DNA from: Variovorax sp. 770b2
GTDB taxonomy: Bacteria; Pseudomonadota; Gammaproteobacteria; Burkholderiales; Burkholderiaceae_C
Length of the DNA: 64,000 nucleotides
Direction of reading: 5' to 3'
Assembly: GCF_900115685.1 (NCBI RefSeq)
Contig: NZ_FOXJ01000003.1
Location: forward strand, 62,001 to 126,000
In this document: in pieces, positions 24,427-31,702 of the stretch
Layout of the letters: each line of letters opens with the position of its first letter
How positions within the stretch are numbered: position 1 is the first letter of the stretch
The notes under the pieces: model-generated
What the model saw: the letters and a program-made list of their open reading frames with translations, nothing else
Databases searched by the model: none
Told to the model about the DNA's origin: nothing
Program-made: the position numbers and the translations under genes

Positions 24427-25353
24427 ATGGACAAGGAAGTCGACCCCCACGTACTCGCCGTCATCGATGAGATGCGACTCTCAGGACCCCGGCTCACGCC
24501 GGTCGAGATCGTCGCCAAGATGGGGGTGTTCGACGCGCGGGAAAAGCCGTTCGACCAGGCCTGGCTGGCAACGGGCGACAACGTCATTGCGACCGTCTGG
24601 GCGGAATACGTGAGCGTGGGCGCCGGCGGGCGCTGGTTCTGCCTCGAATCGCTCGATACGCAACATCGCCCCGGCGGCGGCACGCGCAGCCCCTTCCAGG
24701 TCCAGCGCGCGAAGGACCGCCTGGCCTTGCTCAAGCGGACCTTCGATGCGGACCAGGGCTTCCGGGCCGTGCTGCAGACCAACCGGGTCGCCATCGCCGA
24801 GCTGGAGAGCAACAAAGCCGCGAAGGTGTCCACACGCGTGCGCGACGATGCCGAGTGGCACGTCGCCAGCTGGGAGCCGGAGCAGCAGCTTGCGGTGCTG
24901 GTGCGCGGCGCGCGCGGCTGGACGCCCGACGAGGCGGAAGTGAAGGCCGCCGCGACGCGGGGCAGCGTGCCGGTCGTGGCCGAGGCCGAGCCGGACGTCG
25001 CGGCCCCGCCCCCGCCGGCTTCGCGCGAAGAAGTCCAGGCCGCCGCGATGGACTACGTGATGCGCCACTTCAAGGGCTACGGCTACAACGCCGAGGACCT
25101 CACCGGCAAGAACATCGGCTACGGCATCGAGGTGTCGAACGCGAAGGGCGCGACGCTTCTGCGCGTCGTGGTGAAGGGCACCTCCACCGGGTCGCCCAAG
25201 TTCCAGCTCACGGGCGAGGAACAGGCATGCTCGGTGCGCGAGCCGCTCTGGCGGCTGCTGGTGGTTGCCGACGCAGGCAGCCCGATCGCGCAGCACAAGA
25301 TCTACAAGGCCTCCGAGATGAGCCAGGCGCCCGGGTTCGAAGCGCAAGGCTGA
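24427..25353 (+). CDS. DUF3883-domain protein
   Basis: The product is 308 residues. The N-terminal part (about 1-100) resembles a small helical domain with a Trp-rich segment (VWAEYVSVGAGGRWFCLE). After an Ala/Pro-rich linker near residue 190-200 comes a DUF3883/NO VEIN C-terminal domain (DLTGKNIGYGIEVSNAKG, then LLRVVVKGTST and KFQLTGEEQA). That domain is predicted to be a restriction-endonuclease-like nuclease fold and usually sits in larger helicase or defence proteins; here it stands alone. A small membrane protein gene follows after 7 bp. A defence or DNA-processing role is inferred only from the domain. Confidence 0.78.
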   Translation: MDKEVDPHVLAVIDEMRLSGPRLTPVEIVAKMGVFDAREKPFDQAWLATGDNVIATVWAEYVSVGAGGRWFCLESLDTQHRPGGGTRSPFQVQRAKDRLALLKRTFDADQGFRAVLQTNRVAIAELESNKAAKVSTRVRDDAEWHVASWEPEQQLAVLVRGARGWTPDEAEVKAAATRGSVPVVAEAEPDVAAPPPPASREEVQAAAMDYVMRHFKGYGYNAEDLTGKNIGYGIEVSNAKGATLLRVVVKGTSTGSPKFQLTGEEQACSVREPLWRLLVVADAGSPIAQHKIYKASEMSQAPGFEAQG

Positions 25354-25360
25354 CGCGCCC

Positions 25361-25696
25361 GTGTCGTTCCTTCTCTCGCTGGTGCTGCCGGTCGCCGTGT
25401 GCCTGCTGCTGGTCGGCATCACCGCCGCGCTCTGGTGGGGCAAGTTGCACAAGCCATGGGCCTACGTGACCTTCGCCTTGCTTGCGGTGCTCGGTCTGCA
25501 TCGCGTTCTTCAGGCGGGTGTGGAATTCATCCGGCTCTTCACGCGGGGCGGTTACTTTATCGAGTACCAGAATACGGTGGACCTCGTACAGATGGCCGAG
25601 CGCGCGCTCACCACCGAAGCGCTGCTGGTCTCGTCAGTCCTGGCAATTGCGGGCTGGCTTCTTCTGCGCTGGCTGCGGGCGCTGCTGTCACGCTGA
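25361..25696 (+). CDS. Small membrane protein following the DUF3883 gene
   Basis: The product is 111 residues, starting at GTG 25361, seven bases after the DUF3883 stop. Three hydrophobic stretches are visible: LLSLVLPVAVCLLLVGITAALWW, YVTFALLAVLGLHRVLQAG and the C-terminal LLVSSVLAIAGWLLLRWL. It is probably co-transcribed with DUF3883. No family is recognised; a membrane partner of the nuclease-fold protein is speculation. Confidence 0.65.
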   Translation: MSFLLSLVLPVAVCLLLVGITAALWWGKLHKPWAYVTFALLAVLGLHRVLQAGVEFIRLFTRGGYFIEYQNTVDLVQMAERALTTEALLVSSVLAIAGWLLLRWLRALLSR

Positions 25697-25725
25697 TCGA
25701 TCGGCGCCTCGCTCCAGGCGCTCGC

Positions 25726-26152
25726 TCAAAGGGTCTCCCAGACCTGCACCAGTCCGAGCAGGTGCACGAGGCCGAACACGAGGCACACGGCCGAGCTCCA
25801 CACCCAGAAGGCGCTCAGGCGCCGCCGGTCGAACACGAACAGCGCCACGGCAACGAGCCCCCCGCACCAGATAGACGGCGGTGATCGCGGGCAGCACGAA
25901 AGCCAGCAATGGCAAGGGCTGCAACACACCGGCACCGGAGAGCGCATAGGCGGCCCAGGTCGCCAGCACGCAGGCGATCAGCAGCGTGAGGATGGGCGGA
26001 TACCAGTGCCCGGCCGCCGCCCCCGCCGCCATGCGCTCGCCCGCGCCGAAGAAGCGGTACCACGCGGGTCCGCCGAAGATGACGCAGATGTGCAGCAGCG
26101 CGGCGAGGGCGCTGAGCGCAGCGCCGACGATCAGGGGAATGTTGGGCGTCAT
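25726..26152 (-). pseudogene. Frameshifted four-helix membrane protein gene
   Basis: The frame starting at 26152 encodes MTPNIPLIVGAALSALAALL and continues as a multi-span membrane protein until a run of six G (plus-strand C at 25858-25863). From there the natural continuation is in another frame, reading LVAVALFVFDRRRLSAFW and ending with a stop at 25726. With five G instead of six the two halves join as VYLVRGLVAVALF and give about 141 residues with four hydrophobic segments. It may be a real mutation, a slippage-controlled gene or a homopolymer sequencing error. Its start overlaps the PurA-like stop, so it belongs to that operon. Confidence 0.7.
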
Positions 26153-27501
26153 GCGGCCTTGGCCTTTCGGATGTGCTCGCGCGCACGCACGGTATTGCGC
26201 GTCGGGCCGAAGGCGCCCAGGCGCACGGGAAGGCGACCGAGGGCTTCGACGCGCTCCACCCACTCCGGCGCGGTGGCGATGGGGTGCGGTTCATAAAGGG
26301 GCTGCGCGTCTTGCAGCAATTGGGTCAATGCGTGCTGGTGATCGAGGTCTGGCTCGTCGCTGAACGGCAGCGATGAAATGTGGGTGCCGCCAGCAGTGCG
26401 ATAGCCGGTGCACCATCGCAGGCCCGCGCCTTCGACGGCATCGAGGTGACTCACCACCAACCCGTCGAGCGGCCCGGCCGCTGCGAGCCCATGGCGCAGC
26501 AGCACCGCATCGGGATGGCCGCGCCGGAACGCACCCTGCCAGCCTTCGTCGGCGTTGTGCGGTTCGGCGAATCGCGCGTCCAGGGCGCGATCGTGCGTGG
26601 GCAATGGGCCCGGGCCGTGGCGCGTGAGGTAGCTGCGCAGCACGCCCAGGTGCTGCACGGGCGCGTCGATGCCCGCGTCATGCAGCACGGCTTCGACGGC
26701 GGCCGTGGAGATCGTGCTCCACGTGGTGTGCGGATGAAAACCCCGCCATTCGTCGAGCAGCACGCCCTGCGCGCCTTCGAACAGCACGGTGCCGGAACGC
26801 GCGAGCCTCGCACCGATGGCGTCGGCGCCTGCAGGCGGCGACAGGCGGACACAGGGCGCTGCGGCGTCGAGCCAACGCTGGGCGAGCGAGGCATCGCCGA
26901 GCAATGCTCGCTCCTGCGCGGCCTCGGGGTGCGATGGCGCCATGCCTGCGAACTCGCGGCGCAATGCCACGCGCGAAGCCTCCAGCTTTTCGAGCGCGTG
27001 CGCACGATGCATGAGGTCGCCGTAGCGCAACGCATCGGCGGGCGCAGCCAGCGCCTGCCGCACCGTCTCGCCGACACCCACACCGCAAGTGCCATGCGCC
27101 GCCGCGCCCCTGGCCCATTCGCGCAGCCGGCCCGCGGCCTGGTGGAACGGCGTGGTCACGCGGCAGCGCGCATCGATCATGAGACGCGCAAAGGCATCGG
27201 TCACGCCCACCCGGCGCAGCGCTTCTTCTTCGACGCGCAGTGCCGTCGGGTGCACCACCACCGCGCTCGCGAGCACGGTCGCCACGCCCGCATGAAAACT
27301 GCCGGCGCCGAATTGAGAAAAGGTGTGGTGCCGGCCGTCGGCCAGCACCACGTTGTGGCCGGCCTGCGCGCCGCCGTTGAAGCGCACCACCGTGTGCGCC
27401 TGCCACGCGCCGCACAGGTGGTCGGTGAAGAGGCCCTTGCCGCAGTCCCCGAAGCCCAGGCCCAGCAGCGAGACGTAGCGCGTGGCCGCGGCGGTGGTCA
27501 C
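26149..27501 (-). CDS. Diverged adenylosuccinate-synthetase paralog
   Basis: The product is 450 residues (PurA is about 430). The fold signature is clear: GFGDCGKG near residue 16 (GDEGKG in PurA), VVRFNGGAQAGHNVV with the H41-like histidine, FEGAQGVLLDEWRG and a late SHLDAVEG at the place of the GTP-specificity loop KLDVLDG. The usual VTSSNTTAG inosinate loop is TTWSTISTAAV, and the GRRRRTGWLD region is EGWQGAFRRGHPDAV. The nucleotide-ligase chemistry may therefore remain while the substrate changed. GTG at 27501 was chosen because it starts 7 bases after the VWA stop. A separate purA is expected elsewhere but cannot be seen here. It shares an operon with VWA and kinase-like genes, an unusual setting. 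Confidence 0.8.
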   Translation of the reverse strand: MTTAAATRYVSLLGLGFGDCGKGLFTDHLCGAWQAHTVVRFNGGAQAGHNVVLADGRHHTFSQFGAGSFHAGVATVLASAVVVHPTALRVEEEALRRVGVTDAFARLMIDARCRVTTPFHQAAGRLREWARGAAAHGTCGVGVGETVRQALAAPADALRYGDLMHRAHALEKLEASRVALRREFAGMAPSHPEAAQERALLGDASLAQRWLDAAAPCVRLSPPAGADAIGARLARSGTVLFEGAQGVLLDEWRGFHPHTTWSTISTAAVEAVLHDAGIDAPVQHLGVLRSYLTRHGPGPLPTHDRALDARFAEPHNADEGWQGAFRRGHPDAVLLRHGLAAAGPLDGLVVSHLDAVEGAGLRWCTGYRTAGGTHISSLPFSDEPDLDHQHALTQLLQDAQPLYEPHPIATAPEWVERVEALGRLPVRLGAFGPTRNTVRAREHIRKAKAA

Positions 27502-27508
27502 ACGGTGT

Positions 27509-28477
27509 TCAGCCGAACAGCCGCTTCCACCACGACGACCGCGGCCCGCTGGCGGCCGGCGGCGCGCGGCGCGGCGCGGTCGGGTCGAGCAGCGCGGCGT
27601 ACGCATCGAGCGCGTGCAGCACGCCGCCGACACGCTCCTTGGCCATGCCGGTCGCGCCCATCACCTTGGCCAGGCCGTCCAGGTTGGGCACGGCCTTCTC
27701 GGTGAGTGCGACGATGCCGGCCGCCACGGCGCAGGCGTCGTCGGGCGAATCCATGCAGATGACGTGATCGCCGAGCAGTTCGCGCCAGCGCGGCTCGCAG
27801 CGGCGGCGGCGCTGGGCGTCGGGAATCAGGAAGAACAGGTTCGTGGTCTCGGCCGCGGCGGCGATGACTTCCTCGATGGGAATGTCCTCGTCGAGCTTCT
27901 CGCCGATGAGGCCTTCGATCTGGTGGCGCGAGACGGCGGGGTACGGCAGTTCGTCGCCGGTCACGAACAGGTAGCCGCGCTTCTTTCGCTTGACCCAGCA
28001 GTCCATGTCGGTGTGCTGCGCCATCACGTAGAAGGCCAGTTCGTAGCTCTCTTCGCCGCTGCCGCCACCGCCGCCTTCCAGGTAGCTCCAGGTGAGCCAC
28101 TGGTCCATGAGGTTGGCGGTCGATTCGAACTGGCCGACCTGCAGCGGTGCACGGTCGGAAGTCGCATCGCCGATGGCCATGAACAGGAGCTGGGGGTCGG
28201 CCACGCCGCAGTCCGTCAGGAGTTTCATGAAGGTCGGCAGCTCACGGCGCGCGAGGGTCTGCGGAATGTCGCCCATGGAGCCTGTGACGTCGAGCGCGAA
28301 CACGATGCCCAGCGAGTTGGGGTGGTCGGCGTTGTCGCGCGATTCGCGCACCTTCAGCCCCTGAGGGTTCATCAGCGCATGCGTGGCCGTTTGCGTGAAC
28401 ACCTCGGCGCCGGGCTTGGCGGCGCGGTCGGCGATCAGCGCCGTGTGGGCGGCGTGCGAGTAGTTTCCGTAACCCAT
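27509..28477 (-). CDS. VWA-domain protein
   Basis: The product is 322 residues with a von Willebrand A domain. The metal-ion adhesion site DVTGSMG lies near residues 63-69, with a later threonine in MAIGDATSD and an aspartate-containing FVTGDELPYP. A glycine-rich loop (YLEGGGGGSGEE) is inserted between. The N-terminus (MGYGNYSHAAHTALI) is conserved-looking and has no signal peptide, so this is a cytoplasmic VWA. The C-terminus is basic. Cytoplasmic VWA proteins of this kind often work in triads with kinases or phosphatases, as in TerY-type systems. Here the partners are a zinc-ribbon kinase-like protein (18 bp upstream) and the PurA paralog (7 bp downstream). Confidence 0.85.
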   Translation of the reverse strand: MGYGNYSHAAHTALIADRAAKPGAEVFTQTATHALMNPQGLKVRESRDNADHPNSLGIVFALDVTGSMGDIPQTLARRELPTFMKLLTDCGVADPQLLFMAIGDATSDRAPLQVGQFESTANLMDQWLTWSYLEGGGGGSGEESYELAFYVMAQHTDMDCWVKRKKRGYLFVTGDELPYPAVSRHQIEGLIGEKLDEDIPIEEVIAAAAETTNLFFLIPDAQRRRRCEPRWRELLGDHVICMDSPDDACAVAAGIVALTEKAVPNLDGLAKVMGATGMAKERVGGVLHALDAYAALLDPTAPRRAPPAASGPRSSWWKRLFG

Positions 28478-28495
28478 GAATGGCTCCTTGGCGTG

Positions 28496-29482
28496 TCAGG
28501 CGCCGACGCGCGGCGCGGGATCGAAATGAACGAACTGCGGTGCGCCGAAGGCTTCGCGCGATGCGGCCGACAGCGCCTGCTCGATGCCCTGCGCGCCGAG
28601 GCGTTCGCAGAAGGCGGTGTCTTCGCTGCACTGGCGCAGCAGTGCGGCCAGCGGTGCGGGCGTGTGTGTACCGAAGCCAGGGTCGCCAGCCGCGCCGCCG
28701 TGCAGCACTGCGCGCACGGTCCACGCGGCCTGCGCGAGGTCACGCGCCGCGGCGGCCGCATGCGCGGCGCCCGAGGCCTGCCGCGCCTGCGACCAGCCGA
28801 CGATCAGCACGCCATGGTCACGCGGATGCACGAGCGCATGCGCGGGCGAAAGATCGCGGTGCGCCCAGCCGGCGCCATGCACGAAGGCCAGCACCTCGAG
28901 CATGCGGCGCCAGATCCAGACGGCGTGGCGCGCGTCGATGCCTTGCGGGTTGGCCTGCTGCACGTCCTGCAGGCTGCCCCAGAAACCGGTCGGATGGCGC
29001 AGCACCAACGCCTGTCGCTTGCCATCGCCAAGGCCTTCGGTGATGCCGGTGCCCAAAGGCTGCGGCAGCCGGCGCGTGAAGTAGGCGGCGCCCGGAACGG
29101 AGAGACTTTGCAGTGCCTGCAGCACCGCGCCCTCGCGCAGCAGCACATCGTTGTCCGATGCCTCGCGCGCGAGTTTCAACGTGACGCGTTCGGGCACCGC
29201 GCCGAGCCGTTCGGCGAACAGCACTTCGCTGTGCTCGCCGAACCCCAGCGGCGCCAGCACGCGGTAGCGCGCGCCGCGCCATTGCACGATGCGTCCGCCT
29301 GCGACGTCTGCGACGCCTGCATTGGCACGCCGCAAGGCCGCGCGAAAGCTCTCGCGCTCCACCGTTTCCTCGCCGCGCGTGATGGTCGCGCCGCAGTAGC
29401 TGCAGTTGACGGTGCGCCACCGTGCGGCGCGCGGCAGCGGCGCGGAGCATTGCGGGCAGCTCAGTGCGAGCAGCGACAGCAT
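28496..29482 (-). CDS. Zinc-ribbon protein kinase-like (partly degenerate) protein
   Basis: The product is 328 residues. An N-terminal zinc ribbon has cysteine pairs at 9/12 (CPQC) and 27/30 (CSYC). A Hanks-type kinase domain follows: glycine-rich PLGFGEHSEV (78-87), a beta-3 lysine in VTLKLAR (near 103) and the catalytic loop HRDLSPAHALVH (208 on). The metal-binding asparagine of HRDxxxxN is not in place, and the DFG motif appears as VGW (about 228-230), so magnesium binding is doubtful. It may be a pseudokinase or a member with altered chemistry. It lies between the transporter (12 bp) and VWA gene (18 bp) in one operon. Confidence 0.8.
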   Translation of the reverse strand: MLSLLALSCPQCSAPLPRAARWRTVNCSYCGATITRGEETVERESFRAALRRANAGVADVAGGRIVQWRGARYRVLAPLGFGEHSEVLFAERLGAVPERVTLKLAREASDNDVLLREGAVLQALQSLSVPGAAYFTRRLPQPLGTGITEGLGDGKRQALVLRHPTGFWGSLQDVQQANPQGIDARHAVWIWRRMLEVLAFVHGAGWAHRDLSPAHALVHPRDHGVLIVGWSQARQASGAAHAAAAARDLAQAAWTVRAVLHGGAAGDPGFGTHTPAPLAALLRQCSEDTAFCERLGAQGIEQALSAASREAFGAPQFVHFDPAPRVGA

Positions 29483-29494
29483 GGTCGTGCCCGG

Positions 29495-30805
29495 CTAGTC
29501 TTCGCCCGACGCCGTGGGGTCGGGCGAGGCCAGCACGCGGTCGATGCGGCGGCCTTCGAGCGCGGCGATCTCGAAGATCCATCCCGCGCATTCGATGCGC
29601 TCGCTCACCGCGGGCAGACGGCCCGACACCGACATCAAAAGGCCCGCCACCGTGTTGTAGCGGCCGCGCTCTTCTTCGGGCAGTTCGCGGATGCCCAGGC
29701 GCGCGCGCAGCTCCGACACGGGCATGAGGCCGTCCAGCTCCCACACGCCATCGGGCCGCTCGCGCGCCCAGGCGTCGGTCTGCATGCCGGGCTGCAGTTC
29801 GCCGGTGATGGCTTCGAGCAGGTCGCGCGGGGTCATGAGGCCCTGCACCACGCCGTATTCGTCGACCACGAACACCAGTCGGCCGGCGCGGGCACGGAAC
29901 TGCTCCAGCAGCTCCATGCCGGTGAGCGTCTCGGGCACGAACACGGCGGGCGTGGCCTCCTGGCCGAGCACGCCCTTGTGGGCGGAACCCAGGCGCAGCA
30001 GGTGCGCCACGCTGATCACGCCGACCACGTCGTCCAGCGAATTGCGGCAGACGGGATACCAGGAATGCACGAGGTTGAGCGCTGCCGCATCGGCCACCTT
30101 CTGCAGCGCCTGCGTCACGGTGTTGGAGGCGTCGAGCCATTCGATGTCGGCGCGCGGGATCATCAGCGACGACAGGCGACGGTCGTCCAGGTGGAACACG
30201 TTGCGCACCATCTGGTGCTCATGCTGCTCGATGACGCCGGCGTCAACGCCTTCCTCCAGGCTGGCAGAGATTTCTTCTTCGGTCACCGAGCGCGCCGCAT
30301 TGGCGTCGATGCGCAGCACCTTGAGCATGGTGGCCGTGGCGCCGGCCAGCAGCCACACGAAGGGCTTGGCGCCCTTGGCCAGGCCACGCATCGGGCGCGA
30401 CACCCAGCGCGCCACCGGCTCGGGGTAGAGCTGGCCGATGCGCTTGGGCACCAGCTCGCCGAAGATGATCGTGAAGAAGGTGATGCAGGTCACCACCACC
30501 GCGGTGGAGGCGATGCTGGCGGTGCCCGCGCCCATGCCCACGCTTTCCATCCACACCGCCAGCGGCGCGGCGAAGGCGGCCTCGCCGACGATGCCGCTCA
30601 GCATGCCGATCGAGGTGATGCCGATCTGCACGGTCGAGAGGAACTGGGTGGGCGCCTCCATCAGTTTCAGCGCGGCGGCCGCGCCGGTGTCCCCCGTTTC
30701 GGCCAGGGCTGCGAGGCGTGCGCGCCGGCTGGTTGAAAGGGCCATTTCGGACATTGCGAACACCGCATTGAGGGTGGTCAGCAAGGCCAGCAGGAAGACA
30801 TCCAT
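29495..30805 (-). CDS. CNNM/CorC (HlyC-type) membrane protein with CBS domains
   Basis: The product is 436 residues. An N-terminal DUF21/CNNM transmembrane domain of three to four segments (VFLLALLTTLNAVFAMSEMAL, then VVVTCITFFTIIFGELVPKRIG) is followed by two CBS domains (MIPRADIEWLDASNTVTQAL and FVVDEYGVVQGLMTPRDLLEAI) and a C-terminal CorC_HlyC domain. The family handles magnesium or cobalt, probably as efflux. The ATG at 30805 was preferred because the upstream GTG at 30835 overlaps the apaH start. It is divergent from apaH over only 23 bp and heads the operon that contains the kinase-like, VWA and PurA-like genes. Confidence 0.9.
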   Translation of the reverse strand: MDVFLLALLTTLNAVFAMSEMALSTSRRARLAALAETGDTGAAAALKLMEAPTQFLSTVQIGITSIGMLSGIVGEAAFAAPLAVWMESVGMGAGTASIASTAVVVTCITFFTIIFGELVPKRIGQLYPEPVARWVSRPMRGLAKGAKPFVWLLAGATATMLKVLRIDANAARSVTEEEISASLEEGVDAGVIEQHEHQMVRNVFHLDDRRLSSLMIPRADIEWLDASNTVTQALQKVADAAALNLVHSWYPVCRNSLDDVVGVISVAHLLRLGSAHKGVLGQEATPAVFVPETLTGMELLEQFRARAGRLVFVVDEYGVVQGLMTPRDLLEAITGELQPGMQTDAWARERPDGVWELDGLMPVSELRARLGIRELPEEERGRYNTVAGLLMSVSGRLPAVSERIECAGWIFEIAALEGRRIDRVLASPDPTASGED

Positions 30806-30828
30806 GAACAGGGGGAGAGAATGAAGGA

Positions 30829-31680
30829 ATGGCACTTTACTGTATCGGCGACGTGCAGGGCTGCGACCCTGCCCTCGGGCGGCTGCTCGGCGAGATCGAT
30901 TTCTCCCCCAGCCGCGACACCCTCGTTCTGCTCGGCGACCTGGTCAACCGGGGGCCGGACTCGGCCGCCGTGCTGCGGCGCGTGCAGGGCTACGGCGCCT
31001 CGGCGCTGAGCCTCCTGGGCAACCACGACCTGCACCTGCTGGGCGTGGCGCACGGCGCGCGCAAGGCCGGCCGCAAGGACACGCTGGCCGACCTTTTGGC
31101 AGCGCCCGACAGCCAGGCGCTGCTCGACTGGGTGCGCAACCAGCACATGGCGCTGCACATGCAGGTCGGTGGCGGCGACCTGCTCATGGTCCACGCGGGC
31201 GTGCTGCCGCAATGGACGGTGGGCGACACGCTCGCGCTGGCCTCGGAGGTCGAATCGGTGCTGCGCGGCCCGGCGCTGGGCGATTTCCTGCTCACCATGT
31301 ACGGCGACGAGCCGGCGCAATGGCGCGACACGCTCACCGGCAGCGCGCGCCTGCGCGTGATCGTCAACGCGCTCACGCGCCTTCGCTACTGCACGCCCGA
31401 GGGCCAGATGGAGTTCGAGACCAAGGACGGCGCGATCCCCGCCCCCGAAGGCCTCTTGCCGTGGTTCGACGTGCCGGGACGCAAGACCGCCGCGGCCACC
31501 GTCGCCTTCGGCCACTGGTCCACGCTCGGCTGGCTCTCCCGGCCCGACCTGCTCTCGACCGACACGGGCTGCGTGTGGGGCGGGTGCCTGAGCGCGGTGC
31601 GCATCGGCGCGACGCTGGACGCGCGCGAGCTGATCCAGGTGAAGTGCGAAGCGGCGCAGAAGCCCGGCAAGCAGGCCTGA
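30829..31680 (+). CDS. apaH: Symmetrical bis(5'-nucleosyl)-tetraphosphatase
   Basis: The product is 283 residues, the usual ApaH length. Metallophosphoesterase motifs are visible: YCIGDVQGC near the start, LLGDLVNRGPDS, LLGNHDLHLLGVAHG and the MVHAGVLPQW and FGHWS histidines. ApaH cleaves Ap4A symmetrically to two ADP and so limits alarmone dinucleotides and decaps Np4-capped RNA. A purine-rich AAGGA lies directly before the ATG. Divergence from the transporter/kinase/VWA/PurA-like operon, which includes another nucleotide enzyme fold, is noteworthy. Confidence 0.96.
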   Translation: MALYCIGDVQGCDPALGRLLGEIDFSPSRDTLVLLGDLVNRGPDSAAVLRRVQGYGASALSLLGNHDLHLLGVAHGARKAGRKDTLADLLAAPDSQALLDWVRNQHMALHMQVGGGDLLMVHAGVLPQWTVGDTLALASEVESVLRGPALGDFLLTMYGDEPAQWRDTLTGSARLRVIVNALTRLRYCTPEGQMEFETKDGAIPAPEGLLPWFDVPGRKTAAATVAFGHWSTLGWLSRPDLLSTDTGCVWGGCLSAVRIGATLDARELIQVKCEAAQKPGKQA

Positions 31681-31702
31681 CGAACGCCCGCGCTGTCGGG
31701 AG

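Noticed and set aside
26149..27501. Assignment as phage-type PurZ (2-aminoadenylosuccinate synthetase)
   Set aside because: The catalytic aspartate of GDxGKG is retained, no phage or Z-genome genes are near, and other substrate loops differ from PurA in their own way.
27482..30736. A plus-strand open frame of over 1000 codons
   Set aside because: It is antisense to the kinase-like, VWA, PurA-like and transporter genes, whose motifs are all in the other strand; long shadow frames are normal at this GC content.
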